Below are positions 11,664 through 22,972 of a stretch of 64,000 nucleotides of DNA, piece by piece (the stretch's first letter is position 1; each line of letters starts with the position of its first letter). This DNA is from Carposina sasakii (taxonomy: Eukaryota > Arthropoda > Insecta > Lepidoptera > Carposinidae). Under the pieces are notes generated by a model. That model did no database searches. It was given only the letters and a program-made list of their open reading frames with translations, and was not told the DNA's origin. The position numbers and the translations under genes are program-made. The stretch covers positions 3,038,001 to 3,102,000 of the forward strand of contig CP053169.1 in the NCBI GenBank assembly GCA_014607495.2, in the 5' to 3' direction.

Positions 11664-11787
11664 CAGTGGGGTAAGCACGAACCTTTTTACGCGGCGTAAA
11701 GCTAGCGACTCGCTAGCAAAATCTACGTGATTTGACAGTTTGACGATAGCATTACGGACTATCGAGAGGTTCGTGTTCACCCCACTG
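11664..11787. mobile_element. Small hAT-type MITE, 124 bp
   Basis: The ends CAGTGGGGTAAGCACGAACC and GGTTCGTGTTCACCCCACTG form about 21-bp inverted repeats with two mismatches. The flanks TATCAAAG (11656-11663) and TATCAATC (11788-11795) agree at six of eight positions, fitting an aged 8-bp hAT target duplication. Non-coding. Confidence 0.75.
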
Positions 11788-11955
11788 TATCAATCTTATC
11801 CATTGCACAACGTACGAAATATAGCACATCACTATCGGTAGGGATATTTGTTTACTAAATGTTTTTTTGTTACTATGGCAACGCGTTTATGTCTTTTATT
11901 TTATGTTTTTAAAATTATATCTTATTAAAATCATAAACTTTCATCGTGCGTACCT

Positions 11956-12002
11956 TAGAATAATGATTCGCTGCGGAGCGAAGACCAATCATTAATCTAA
12001 GA
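11956..12002. mobile_element. 47-bp palindromic micro-element, copy 1, with 9-bp duplication
   Basis: The palindrome pairs TAGAATAATGATTCGCT with AGCGAAGACCAATCATTAATCT. It is flanked on both sides by TGCGTACCT (11947-11955 and 12003-12011), an exact 9-bp direct repeat that reads as a target-site duplication. Copies 2 and 3 are at 32985-33027 and 50779-50813. Confidence 0.75.
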
Positions 12003-12011
12003 TGCGTACCT

Positions 12012-12439
12012 ATTTTTTAAAATTCAATATTAACCCTACATAGGTACTTCGTATTCAATGGCTATGGGAGCTCCTTTGTAATTCTGCAGTTCTTTCTATC
12101 CATTTCGAGAACACAGTCGTGTATATAACATAATATATGTATGTATGTATAGGTACTTCGTGACATTCCTAGTCCCTAAGTAGGCAATCATAATAAAAAT
12201 AAAGCAACTAAGTTTATGCCAAAGCTCGTAAAAACAAATTTGTATGTCTATTTTATCTATACCTACTAATATTATGTACCTAAGCAGTTACATAAGGGCA
12301 CTATAATAGTTCCAAACGGCTGGTGTCAAGGTGAACTTTAACACCTACCCTTATCTAAGGTATATAGGGTTGAACTGAGCTGAAAAATATTTAACATATA
12401 CAGGGGCAAAAGGGCTAAAGAGGTATATTAACTGAAATG
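12012..12439. other. Gene-free spacer
   Basis: AT-rich DNA with a short TATG microsatellite near 12140. Nothing coding recognised. Confidence 0.4.
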
Positions 12440-12765
12440 CTATAAATATAGCCTCTTACAGAGATCCGGAGACGTACACTGACATAGCTGAACGGTCCAG
12501 CAAGCTAAAGTGGCAATGGGCAAGGCACATGGCTCTGAATAAAGAACTGATGGCCGATGGAGCCGGAAAGTTCTAGAGTGGATACCACGTATCGGCAAAC
12601 GCAGCGTGGGAAGCCCACCCGCGAGATGGACGGACGACCTGGCCACGGTCGCGGGCGTCGTCGGTTGGATGCAGGCTGCTTCCAACCGGTCGGTATGGAG
12701 GTTGTTGGGGAAGGCCTATGTCTAGCAGTGGACTTCCCAGGGCTGAAATGATGACAGAGGTTCTC
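12440..12765 (+). pseudogene. LINE reverse-transcriptase C-terminal fragment (RTE-like), degraded
   Basis: Translated in pieces across frames, it reads like the end of an RTE-type pol protein: an 'ERSSKLKWQWARHMA' block, then GKRSVGRPPARWTDDL-like residues, 'WMQAASNRSVW' and a final 'YVQQW'-like end. The last DNA block (gaggcctatgtctagcag) is the same tail found elsewhere in the window. Several frameshifts and stops make it a dead 5'-truncated copy. Confidence 0.8.
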
Positions 12766-13249
12766 TGTCATCCAGATTAAAGTTTCGAAATCACATATTT
12801 CATGTTTATTTTTTAATATTGTATGAACATTGCTGAGTTGTTTAGGAATTATCCATACTATTTGAAGAAATACAGTACAATAGTAATTTCGAGCTTTAAA
12901 AGTGAATAGGTTTCCTCTTTCATATCATTTTGCTTAACTTAATAAAATGCTTACTAACCTAATCTAGCCTGAGTTGGACTCCAATAAAATTAATGGTACT
13001 TAAGCTATTTTGAATAAACTCTCGCGTTTATAAATGAATATTCGAATTCTCTTTGCGTCTGACTATCACTATTTAAATCATTATAAAGTATTCTATTATT
13101 ATTGACATGAAATTATCTACTTCCACCTTTTAAAACGATAGGTACCTACCAACCCTAATATCAGTCGACATCACGCTATCAATTCGCTTTTAGTGAATAA
13201 TATATACATTTATATATTTATCGACCTAACTCACCCGATTTTATATAGT
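12766..13249. other. Gene-free spacer
   Basis: AT-rich; no gene or clear repeat recognised. Confidence 0.4.
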
Positions 13250-14220
13250 ACTAGTGGACGCCCGCGACTCCGTCCGCGTGGACTACAGAAAAAAAAATGT
13301 CGAAATTATCCGGGATAAAAACATTTTCCCGGGATAAAAAGTAGCCTATATGTTAAGTGGGACCTGTCACAATATATCCTGAAAACTGCACCGAAATCGG
13401 TTAAGCCGTTCCTGAGATTAGCGTGCACAAACGCACAGACAGTCCCTTCCCGTGGGAATTTCGGGAAATCAATTCTTAGTGCTTCCCCGCAGTCTCCGAT
13501 TTTAGCTTCACATGTACAGCGGTTTTTGTAAAAAAATTGAATTCCCGTTAGTCCCCTTCCCGTGGGAATTTCGGGAAATTCGTTCTTAGCGCTCCCTCGC
13601 AGTCCCTAATGAACGTACAGGTCTAATTTCGAATTCATATGTATCGCGCTTGTCGTAAAAAAATGAATTCCCGTTTGTCCCCTTCCCGTGGGAGTTTCGA
13701 GAAATCCGTTCCTAGTGCTTCCTCGGGGTCCCAAATAAACAAATATGCCCAACTTAAGATTCATATGTGTAACCGTTTTCATAAAAAATAATTAATTCCC
13801 GTTGGCCCCCTTCCCGTGGGAATTTCGGGAATTCGTCCTTAGTGCTTACTTGCAGTCCCTAATGAACATCTATGCCCAATTTCAGCTTAATATGTATAGC
13901 GGTTTTCGTAAAAATTATGAATTCCCGTTTGTCCCCTTCCCGTGGGAATTTCGGGAAATCCGTTTTTAGTCCTCCCTTGCTCTCCCCAATGAACATATAT
14001 GCCCGATTTCAGCTTCATATGTATAGTGGTTTTCGTAAAAATATAGAATTCCCGTTTGTCGCCTTCCGTGGGAATATCGGGAAATTCTTATAGCCTATGT
14101 TCATCCAGGTCCTATAAGGATTCTAACGGTGAAGAATTTTTAAAATCGGTCCAGTAGTTTTTGAGCCTATTCATTACAACCAAACAAACAAAGTTTTCCT
14201 CTTTATAATATTAGTGTAGA
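13250..14220 (-). mobile_element. Helitron-like element with internal six-unit minisatellite
   Basis: Read on the minus strand, it starts near TCTACACTAATATTATAAA and ends GCGGGCGTCCACTAGTA, the hairpin-plus-CTAGT end of Lep1-like Helitrons. Between them lie about six tandem units of roughly 110-125 bp, each holding CCCCTTCCCGTGGGAATTTC (near 13443, 13552, 13677, 13806, 13932, 14058). Each unit also carries a conserved 'atgaacatatatgcccga'-like half. Internal tandem arrays are known in Helitrons. The open frame near 13872-14093 is only the repeat read through. Confidence 0.75.
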
Positions 14221-16531
14221 TTATTAAACTTTTTTACGGCTAGTTTATGTAACTTACATAAATACTTTGCAATAACTTTAGTAAAATCGTCGTTACCTTG
14301 ATTAACGCCGCTCTTTATGCCCTGAAACAAACAAAAATATATAATTAAATACATTATATTATTTGCTACAAATATGTTTATTTTTAGACACCAGACGCGA
14401 GGCAAGTTATAATGCTCTAGGAATCTAGTCGCTAAGAAAGCCTCTTACCCGTACGGAAGTAGCCCTAGTAAAGAAAAAATAAGCAATTTTTCTAATGTGA
14501 AAAATAACCTCACACTCATTAAATTTATTATTTATCAGATTTCCCTTAAATAAAATCATCCAGCCGGAAGTCACATATAAATAAAGTAAATAAAAAGTAA
14601 ACGTTGTTAACTTTCTCTTCGTCTGTTTAGATGTAATACACTAAAACTTGTTCTATTATCTATGGTCGATGAAGGTAGATACTGATGTTTTCCCCTTAGT
14701 AATAGAAATGTTTGTTGGTTTCTTTGTAAAAAAATTGTCTATGTTCCCGAAATGGGATGGCCAGAACTGTAGGATTGTATAGGAGGTCCCGCAGACACGT
14801 TTAGCAAAGCGGGGACAGATGTAAATGATTGCTACTAACTTATAGCCTGAGAGAATGCTCGAGCTCCTTAGTCGACTCTTACAATACAATACAATACAAA
14901 AAATATTTATTTACTAAAACAACACACATCACATAATATAGTAAACATAAAGCAACACAACAATAAAATATATGTGCCAGCAAAATGGTCCCAGCTCAGC
15001 GTAGCTCTTATGACATGCGCGGAAGGAGATGTATCCTAATGAAGTTCCGTATAACCACAGAAGTTCTTTATTTTCTTTCCTCATATTTATTTAATAGGTA
15101 CGGTAAGACATGTCTATGTATGTCCATGAATTGTTACTCTTTACCCAGCAGGTAATTTATGGGAGTTAAAACAAGTAATAACAACAGTATCTTAGTACTA
15201 TATACATATATACGGATACAGAGTTTTTATACACGAGCACATCTTAATTAAAGTTATAATAACATTTATTAGAAAAATAAAATAAAAGGGGATTACGATG
15301 TGGAGATTTATCGAGGAACAATTAAATTGGGCCCGTGATGTATGTAGGTACCTGCAAGTAATTATATGATATTTTCAATTTAATATAATGAAAAGGTATA
15401 CATAGACATACATTTTATACAATAGACAATATTAGCTGATTCATGTTGCGTCAAAGAAAGTTGGAAATGAAGCTTCTATAGAAATGACTCCATTTTGATA
15501 TACCTACTTAATTAATTATACCTACATTATTGCGTATTTTGGCCGCCAAATATAGAGTTGTTATTGTTGGTAATATTAAATTAACTTTCGTATGTATTTT
15601 TAGATACTTCTTTGGTGTGTTACGATAGAATATATGTTTAACATATAGGATAATTATAATTACTTTCCTTTTTTGTAAACATAGACGTCAGTTAAGTTTT
15701 CTCACAAGTTTTCTTCTTTCAACCAACTTACTTTAATTTAATTTATTTACAAACTATTAATTAACTCAATGCACAACTTACATGTTGCCGCATGTAAAAG
15801 AAATGATACAGATAATTCTAAAAAAAACTTAAATCCCTGTGCTCATGCGGGCCTTCACTAGAATACGAGTACACCAGCTGCAACTCCTTCCGTGCATGTC
15901 GGAGTCGACGGAAATCAGGGATGTTCTCTCAGACCATGAGCTTGCAACTTGTCACTGGAGTTTTACAACTGTCTTCACTATAAGATCTCATTCGAAATCC
16001 TGCAGTTTTAGCTTTCACATTTTTGGTAGCACAGCCGTAGGTATGTACATATGTATAAAAAACAAACTTGGTGATAATTTGAATTAATTGAATTACCGCC
16101 TGACAAAGCTTCACACGTGTAATTACGTACGATATACTTAGGATATTAACACCGGCTTTCCTTCTGTGAGAACATAAAACAATGCGATAGAAACCGGGCG
16201 CATACTAGCTCACGTGACTACGTGTGGTACCTACATCAATCTGATGTCACTTAGACTAAGTACTGACACCATGTTCTAGTATACTTGTCATGATACTGAA
16301 GATTCCTTGTTTGTAGTTGGTAGTCAGTGACTAGTAGTATATGCAATAAATCTATTGTTATCGAATGAATATCGATGTTTGTCGATAAAGTCGATAAAGG
16401 TTTCTATAAATCAAGTAATATAAGTTTCAATGTATAAAAGGAAAGAAAATACACATACTGTTAATAAACATTTTGGGGATTGTCTGTCAAGTACTGTGTA
16501 GTCCACTATCCTATCCCTAAAGTTTACTAAC
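14221..16531. other. Gene-free region with two dispersed-repeat pieces
   Basis: It holds a reverse copy of the 'ccgaaatgggatggccagaa' repeat (about 14740-14895), which is also seen at 31735-31900, and a forward copy near 15840-16050. No gene recognised. Confidence 0.45.
14740..14895 (-). repeat. Dispersed repeat ('cgaaatgg..tgagagaatgct..cttagtcgact')
   Basis: Blocks shared with other places in the window: 'cccgaaatggrrtrgccaraact', 'ctgagagaatgc', 'ccttagtcgactcttac', and 'atgcgcggaaggagatg' shortly after. Other copies are near 15840-16050, 19755-19830, 31735-31900, 34510-34680 and 36240-36475. Probably a SINE or LINE-derived family; no coding. Confidence 0.6.
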
Positions 16532-16726
16532 CCGGCCCCCTAATTACGTAAAAGCAATAGCAAAGGCGAAGCAAAGCAATAGCGAAAATTGTACAATATT
16601 CACCTTGAAATGTCAAAGTCCCTTTGTAATTCATTTTACGTAATAAGAATTTGACAAGCAATCAGCGAATTTTGTACAATTTTCGCTATCGCTTAACGTT
16701 TGCTATTTAGGTAATAAGGGGGCCGG
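16532..16726. mobile_element. Long-TIR MITE ('CCGGCCCCCT' family), copy 1
   Basis: Ends CCGGCCCCCTAATTACGTAA and ...GGTAATAAGGGGGCCGG, with long inverted arms containing AAAGCAATAGCAAAG and its complement. The middle carries 'aatgtcaaagtccctttg' and 'tttgacaagcaatcagcga', conserved in copies 2 and 3. Non-coding. Confidence 0.85.
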
Positions 16727-18257
16727 TCTCTTCTAAAATCGCAAAGTGACTAACAAACTACATAATAATAGTAGTTTATTCGTTATTAGAGAGCTATTAT
16801 CCAGACTAGTGTAATTTTTTGTCTTCACAAATGGAGTAAATAGATAAATTAAGTATCTAACTACACAACGAATAAGTTTTCTTAGTGTACGCATTCAGCA
16901 CCTAGATCGTTATAAAGCCGCGGCGATTTTAAAGTAAAAGGCAATGCCATGGAGGGAATACCGAGAAGGGGCCCCACTGTATGAATTTTAGAATAAGTTA
17001 GAGCTGATTTTTCATTAAAAGATCAGGCCTAAATAGGACAATTTCAATAACCGATCTCGAGAGCTTTTTTGTTTATTTCACTTGTTTTCTACAAAATTTA
17101 AATAAAAAGTCCAAATTTTTTTAGATCTCTAGTATTGAAATTGTATTAGTCCTACAATTTCTCCACTGTATAGTAGTGATATCGTAAAAGGGCATCATCT
17201 CGCAAATACGAAAAAGCAAATCGACTACATCATTACCAATATACTTATAATATAATTACATGTTAAGTTTGCAGATAGTAAAATGATTTAGAAAATTAGA
17301 CCAAAGAGCCGATTCACAGCTCCATTTTGTATTTGCTTCGTGCTCGGACCGTCCCTAGGAATGCGGTCGGTCGGTGTAAATATAAGAGCCTTGCACTTTA
17401 TTGGTACAGAGTTCGAATTACTAACATACTTGCGTTTACGCTGTTTTACCTTAAAAAAAACTATTTTCGAGTACCGTAATATTGTTTGGCGAACGAAGTC
17501 TTGAGATTATTTGAGGTCCATAACGTGCAAAAACAACGAAACTATGCCTTCATTTCGCAAGCAGAACCTAAATAATAAAAAAATAACAATTTTGCTTTGT
17601 TTCCAACATGGTGTTGTTGAAATCTCTTTTAACTGTATTTGAATCCGTAATTCGAAAATACAGGACTAATTTCTACAATAAGTAATGTGTGGGCGCATTT
17701 TATGCCATGGTGAATGACACATGAACTGATTGTAGCTTATATGACCGATAGGCTTTATTTATTTTTATTTATTTTATTTATAGGTGTTTTGTAGGCGATG
17801 GGCTGACCACCTGTCACTTCTAACCGAACTTTTACATCTCAACTGTACCCTCAAAATTGGTCAGAAGTGGTACCATGTGGTTCTATCGGCCCTTGGTGCT
17901 CTGCCTACCCCGTAAGGGATAAAGGCGTGATTATATGTAGGCTTTATTTTCTAGTAAGTTCTAAGGATAGTATCTTAGACACCGTTTGCTATTTAACAGT
18001 AGAGCTAATTTGCCTATGGGAAACATATGAGTCCAAACAATGGCATATAAAGCTATGTAAATACGGAAGACAACTGCAATGGTTACGCCATGTTCGCATG
18101 TCGACTGCGCGCGCATGCACATTTTCATGTTAATCGTGTATTTTGTACGGATATCGGGAGTAAGTTATGGTCTAAAAGAAATAAGCTATTCAACCTCCTT
18201 TGGTATTGTAATATTATTGACCCTAGGTAGGGAGTACAGGAACTAAGTAAGTATATA
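16727..18257. other. Gene-free region
   Basis: It holds a partial 'gctgatttttcattaaaaga' hairpin-MITE end near 16998 and a tail repeat (17783-17942). It contains no recognised gene. Confidence 0.45.
17783..17942 (+). repeat. Dispersed tail repeat, longer copy
   Basis: It begins 'ggtgttttgtaggcgatggg', continues through 'aaaattggtcagaagtggta' and ends 'aaggcgtgattatatgta'. The copy at 63195 has the same extended head, so the full repeat unit is at least about 160 bp. Confidence 0.75.
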
Positions 18258-18638
18258 CAGGGTGTTTTTTCGTTGCCACTCTTAACGAAGGGTACGTACT
18301 CTATGCATCAAATAAAGTAAGTTTATGCCAAAAAATATGCTGGAAAACGATGTAAATTTTTTTTCTATTTTTTTTAAATTACTTGATCGGGCGAAATTTA
18401 TAGTGTTCAGTGTTAATGCTAGTTTTTTCATAGACATATTAATTATTTCTCGTGAAAAAATCTTGCTACACGCGTCAATGTGAATTTATGCAGAAAAACG
18501 CAGTCTATTTATTCAACTTTGTACCCTAATATTTTAGAAACCAGACACTACCCAGGTATGCTTCCATGGAGAAAAATGATCGTGATGATGAGGAGATTCC
18601 GTAGTTTTCGGGAACATTGACGACCAAAAATCATTCTG
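18258..18638. mobile_element. TA-target MITE, 381 bp
   Basis: CAGGGTGTTTTTTCGTTGCC at the left faces a degenerate complement (...CATTCTG) at the right, flanked by TA on both sides. The interior holds 'catggagaaaaatgatcgtg', which in reverse matches 'cacgatcatttttctcc' of the element at 19834 and the one at 28520. All three therefore belong to one family, of mariner/Tc1-like target choice. Confidence 0.65.
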
Positions 18639-19314
18639 TATAAACTTTTTATTTATTTATTTATTTTTATTTATTTATTAAGGCAACACAACAGACACAA
18701 AGTAAAAATATTTAACATTTCAGAACAGTACAGTTTTTACCCTAACTTAGTGTCCAAGGCGTGTATGCACAATTAATTAAGCTTAATCGAAACAGTAACA
18801 TTACAAAAATTATACTAATATATTCCTGCTACAACTGCTATAAACTTACATACTACGTGCGACTACAATAAAAAACAAGACTAAGTGGAAAATACAGTTG
18901 CGTTCATGTACATGACGTAGTGCTGAGGATGCTGTGGATATGTTTTTTGTACTGATTCACATTGCAATTAAAAATATCTTATTTAACATTTCGTAACACA
19001 TCTAAGCCTAGATAAAGTAACATAAATGTTTCAATAGATTTGTTACAAAAAGTGAGCCATAAGTTAATATTTATTTTGATATTTAAAACTTGCGTATGTG
19101 TAATTTATTTATCCAATTGCTCTCTACGTATTAGACAATTTTTGATAACAACACAAAACCTGTATGACGTTAGTTTATACAGATGTTTAGAAAAATACTG
19201 CGTAATAAGTAAATAAAATACAAGTTATTACGTAGTTATTGAAATAGGAAATTGAACAGAAGCTCCTTTTTGTTTTGAGCAAATAAATACTTAATCATTT
19301 CATTTATTTTACAT

Positions 19315-19470
19315 ATATACATACATATAATCACGCCTTTATCCCTTACGGGGTAGGCAGAGCACCCAAGGCCGATAGAACTACATGGTGCTACTTCTGA
19401 CCAATTTTGAGGGTATAGTTAAAATGTACAAGTTCGGTTAGTAGTGACAGGTGGTCATTTTATACACTTA
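19315..19470 (-). repeat. Dispersed tail repeat, reverse copy
   Basis: Reverse complement of the family at 9462, with 'aatcacgcctttatccctta' at its start and a TATACATACATA tail at its left. Confidence 0.75.
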
Positions 19471-19494
19471 TAATTATTTTATTTCTATTATAAC

Positions 19495-19612
19495 TGTGTA
19501 AGTATTGCTATGCTGACTATGGGCAAAACCCCCCTGTGGCAGTAGCCTTGTGGCGTGCTCTGGGGGAGGCCTACGTCCAGCAGTGGACTGCATTAGGCTG
19601 AAGAAGAAGAAG
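19495..19612 (+). mobile_element. RTE-like LINE 3' tail with GAAGAA end
   Basis: The block 'tggcagtagccttgtggcg' is followed by 'gaggcctacgtccagcag' and 'tggactgcattaggctga', ending in GAAGAAGAAG. Same family as at 9140. Confidence 0.7.
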
Positions 19613-19833
19613 TATTGCTGTGTCCAGTTTTTCCCTAACCTCTTTGGGAATAAGAAATGGGCATGGCATGTCTGTACTGTATGCGTAATTTCCATTTCTT
19701 TTGGTTTCGGTATTTAAATGAGTGTTCTCATTTAATCAATGCTCTAAGCCTGATATGCTAAACGTGCCTGTAGGATTACATTCGCGATCTTGCAGTTCGG
19801 GCTACCCCACTTTTGGGAACACAGCCGTACATA

Positions 19834-20053
19834 CAGGGTGTTTTTTGGTCGTCCACGTTCATCATCACGATCATTTTTCTCCTTGGAAGCATACCTGGGA
19901 AGTGTCTGGTTTCCAAGATATTAGGGTCCAAAGTTGAGTAAATAGACTGATGAGATCTACATCGAAGATGAGATTTACATTTTTTGGCATAAACTTACTT
20001 TATTTGATGTATAGAGTAACCTTCGTTAAGGGTGGCAACGAAAAAACAACCTG
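19834..20053. mobile_element. TA-target MITE, 220 bp
   Basis: The ends CAGGGTGTTTTTTGG and CGAAAAAACAACCTG are flanked by TA (19832-19833 and 20054-20055). The interior has 'atcacgatcatttttctcc' and 'gtctggtttccaagatatta', shared with the element at 28520. Non-coding. Confidence 0.8.
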
Positions 20054-21303
20054 TATACCTATGTTTTAAAGTTAGGTACTTGAGTCTCAAATTATTAATT
20101 AAACCTGAAACAAGAAGCCGGCCATCAAATTTTACGTTTTGCGTAACATTATTTCGAAATAAAAATTATGTGCTATAAAATAAAAGTTGCGTCACACTAA
20201 ACATTTTGTTTGATAGCCCGATACGCCTTTTGTACGTAAACATGTTTATAGTAATGACAGGTTATTGTTTTACGGAGGTTTTACGTCATTCATCTGAGGA
20301 TTTACGAGCCTGTATGTCAAATTGTCACAGTAACAGCTTTTTTCTTAATGACAGTTGATATGGTTGACCCCATGTCTGCTGAGGTGGACAGCGACGCCTC
20401 CCGTGTTGACAACATAGTCCGAAAATCACACTGCGGTCACCAAGCCGCCTGCCCAAGTAGTGACTCTAAGCCCTCTAAGGCAATAGCCTTGTTGCGTGCC
20501 CTGGGGGAGACCTACATCCAGCAGTGGACTGCAACAGACTGATAAGTGTATGTGTGATGTTTTTATTATCTTTTACATATAGTAAACACTTTTGGAGTTA
20601 ATTTACATTATAACTCTGACGCTAACTGGCAAGTCCGTGTAGCCGATAGCGTGCGAAGGTGCGCATGAGTGGATACAAATGAGGATTTACCAAATTACAG
20701 ACAGCTAACAACCAATGTAAACATTCTCATTACATTTGATTGTTGTGTTAATTTCCAGATATTGCCTATCATAGGTAAAGTTAGCTAATAACAAAGTTGG
20801 TAATTTATATCTATGTAAGTGAAAGAACTAATAACTAAATATTTTATAAAAATAAATTTTAGATTTCTTCATTTTAGATTGTAAATAATCATGTTATTCC
20901 CAGATTTATTCACAAAATAACAAATAGATGTATCTAAATAAGTGTAACTATATGTATAACAATGCAGCCATTTATCAAAACACTAGATACGCACTTATGA
21001 GTAACATGCAGTGGGTGTGTCATTTTAAGCCCAATTTAACGATACGACAGTTCTAATTAAATAAATTACGACTCTATGTTTTCACAGGTTTGCCGCCTCT
21101 TCACTTTCTACGGCCTATTACGTGAATGTACCGTCATAGATTAAAATAGATTGGTAGTTTATCTTCACACAGCTTTAAGAATGTAGGTACTACTTCCATA
21201 CGACGAGCAAGGCTGCCTTTCCTCCAGAGAATATATGCCAAAGAATATACTTAAATACTCTCTGATGATATTATAATGTGCTATGCTAAGTTGCAACGGA
21301 TGC
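20054..21303. other. Gene-free region with one LINE tail
   Basis: Mostly AT-rich unique-looking DNA, plus the LINE tail at 20360-20545. No host gene seen. Confidence 0.45.
20360..20545 (+). mobile_element. RTE-like LINE 3' tail
   Basis: Blocks 'gcgacgcctcccgtgttgac', 'gcggtcaccaagccgcctg' and 'gagacctacatccagcag' in the usual order. One frame ends 'ETYIQQWTATD', resembling the last residues of RTE-like pol proteins. Confidence 0.7.
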
Positions 21304-21452
21304 GTCGATTCCGGCAGTCGCATTTAAACCTAAATGTAGAATCAGTCCTTTCTGTACTTTTCATTCTAATCTAAGCCATTTATGTTAAGAACGGAGAGAG
21401 ATAGACCTGACTAAGATTAGGTTTAGGTTTAAGTGTGACTGCCGGAATCGAC
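21304..21452. mobile_element. Hairpin MITE, about 150 bp (GTCGATTCCGG family)
   Basis: The left arm GTCGATTCCGGCAGTCGCAT faces ATGTGACTGCCGGAATCGAC-like sequence on the right, with 'ttaaacctaaat' paired to 'ggtttaggtttaa'. A second member lies at 51402-51488. Confidence 0.75.
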
Positions 21453-22152
21453 CCTAATATCCCCAATCATATTCATAGGTCCATAATGTCAATTTTGATT
21501 GGTGGTTAGCAAACGCTTCCATAGTAATGTATCATAGCATATTATCTGGTGGTAGGACAGGCTAATTGTTAAATGCGAAGCTACGACTAAATATGTCTCC
21601 ATCTGGCTGAAAATTAAAGACCTTTAATGTAAATTAAGTAGAGCTATAATTTATATCGATATACAAAATGCAATTTATCAAAATAACATATCCCTCACTA
21701 TTAGTTATTTTAACAGGGCCTCCACATTATTGCCTAACGTACAATTCGATGCACGCCCCTCAAAGGACCTAGTACTTGCTAAGTACAACGTATAACCCTA
21801 CGGGACTCTATAGTCCCGTGAATTTCGAAAGAAATAAAACAAAAAGTATTTCACTTCTTCACAGTAACCTTTGATTACATAAGTGATTACTTAGTCTAAG
21901 ACAGTAACCTAAAAATTAACAATTTGGTGGATAAAAAATAAACTACTAGTCTACATTACACCATGGTCCTACGATGATCTGCCTTATATAAGTGCGGTGT
22001 GTGCATTTAACTCAATCTTTCATGTGCACCGAATCGGTGTAGATTTTGATGTAATACCTACTATTTTTTATTGAGTTTGTTCTCATAATAAATAGGTGCG
22101 GTTTAGCTGGAGCTTGATGCCTGTCATACAACTTTATATGTATTTATGTATC
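21453..22152. other. Gene-free spacer
   Basis: No gene or clear repeat recognised. Confidence 0.4.
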
Positions 22153-22357
22153 ACACTAATATTATAAAGACGAAAATTTGTGAGTGTGTATGTTTGTTAC
22201 TTCTTCACGTCTAAACGGCTGGAGCGATTTTAATAAAATTTGGTGTGGAGTTATCTGACACCCTGTATTAACACATAGGCTACTTTTTATGCCGGATATT
22301 TTCGACATATTGTTTTTTATGCAGTCCACGTGGACGGAGTCGCGAGCAACAGCTAGT
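22153..22357 (+). mobile_element. Helitron-like (Lep1-type) element, short
   Basis: It starts CACTAATATTATAAAGACGA and ends with the GC-rich hairpin GTCCACGTGGACGG followed by 'gagcaacagctagt'. The central 'aacggctggagcgatttt' is a conserved feature of these elements. Non-autonomous, no coding. Confidence 0.75.
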
Positions 22358-22444
22358 AGTTCACAGAGCAAATACCTTGCATTATGCCTTGTAACAGCGT
22401 GTTTATATGGTTATGAATTAACTTCGGCGTGTTATTGTTATTAA

Positions 22445-22540
22445 GCAGGCCGCTTCCGACCGGTCGGAAAGGAGGTTGTTAGGGGAGGCCTATGTTCAGC
22501 AGTGGACTTCTCATGGCTGAGCATGATGATGATGATTTAC
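22445..22540 (+). mobile_element. LINE 3' tail with GATGAT end
   Basis: The block 'gccgcttccgaccggtcgg' followed by 'gaggcctatgttcagcag' and a GATGATGATGATG run matches the 3' end of the LINE fragment at 12440-12765. Confidence 0.7.
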
Positions 22541-22739
22541 ACCATTTCTTTTGTTATTTTTCATTTTGGACACGACTTGAAAATGAGCACTCTCTTTTAA
22601 ATACCAACTGTCATGGTTGGACCGTGACTATCGCAAAATTGCGACCGGTCGCAAGATGGGTAGTGAATAAGGGTGCCGGGTTAAATAAAGTAAAACAAAA
22701 AAAGTTATCTTCCACAATTTTAGGCTTAAGGCTTAATAT

Positions 22740-22972
22740 ATTCACATATATATTCACACACTACACAACACATTAACCTAGTTCCACATTAAGATCCCTA
22801 AGGTCTTGTGTCGTGGGTACTAAGCAACGGTATATAAATACATAGATAAGTATAGAAACATCCATGACGCGGAAACAAACATCGATATTCATCATATCAA
22901 TGTTTGCACCTACCGGGATTCGAACCCAGGGCAGGGAGGGTAACTACCTACTAGACCAATCGGCCGTCTAAA
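22740..22972 (-). mobile_element. tRNA-derived SINE, minus strand
   Basis: Read on the minus strand, 22968-22906 gives a tRNA-like head with an A-box-like GGTCTAGTAGG and a B-box GGTTCGAATCC just before 'cggtaggtg'. A body without coding potential follows leftward ('tccgcgtcatggatgtttc'). This order, pol III promoter then body, is the normal SINE layout. It is not a functional tRNA: the acceptor stem does not close cleanly. Confidence 0.7.

Noticed and set aside
13872..14093. Small protein-coding gene
   Set aside because: The frame is the Helitron minisatellite read through; its two halves are repeats of each other.
22906..22968. A second tRNA gene
   Set aside because: It has B-box-like sequence but no full cloverleaf, and it continues into a SINE body.
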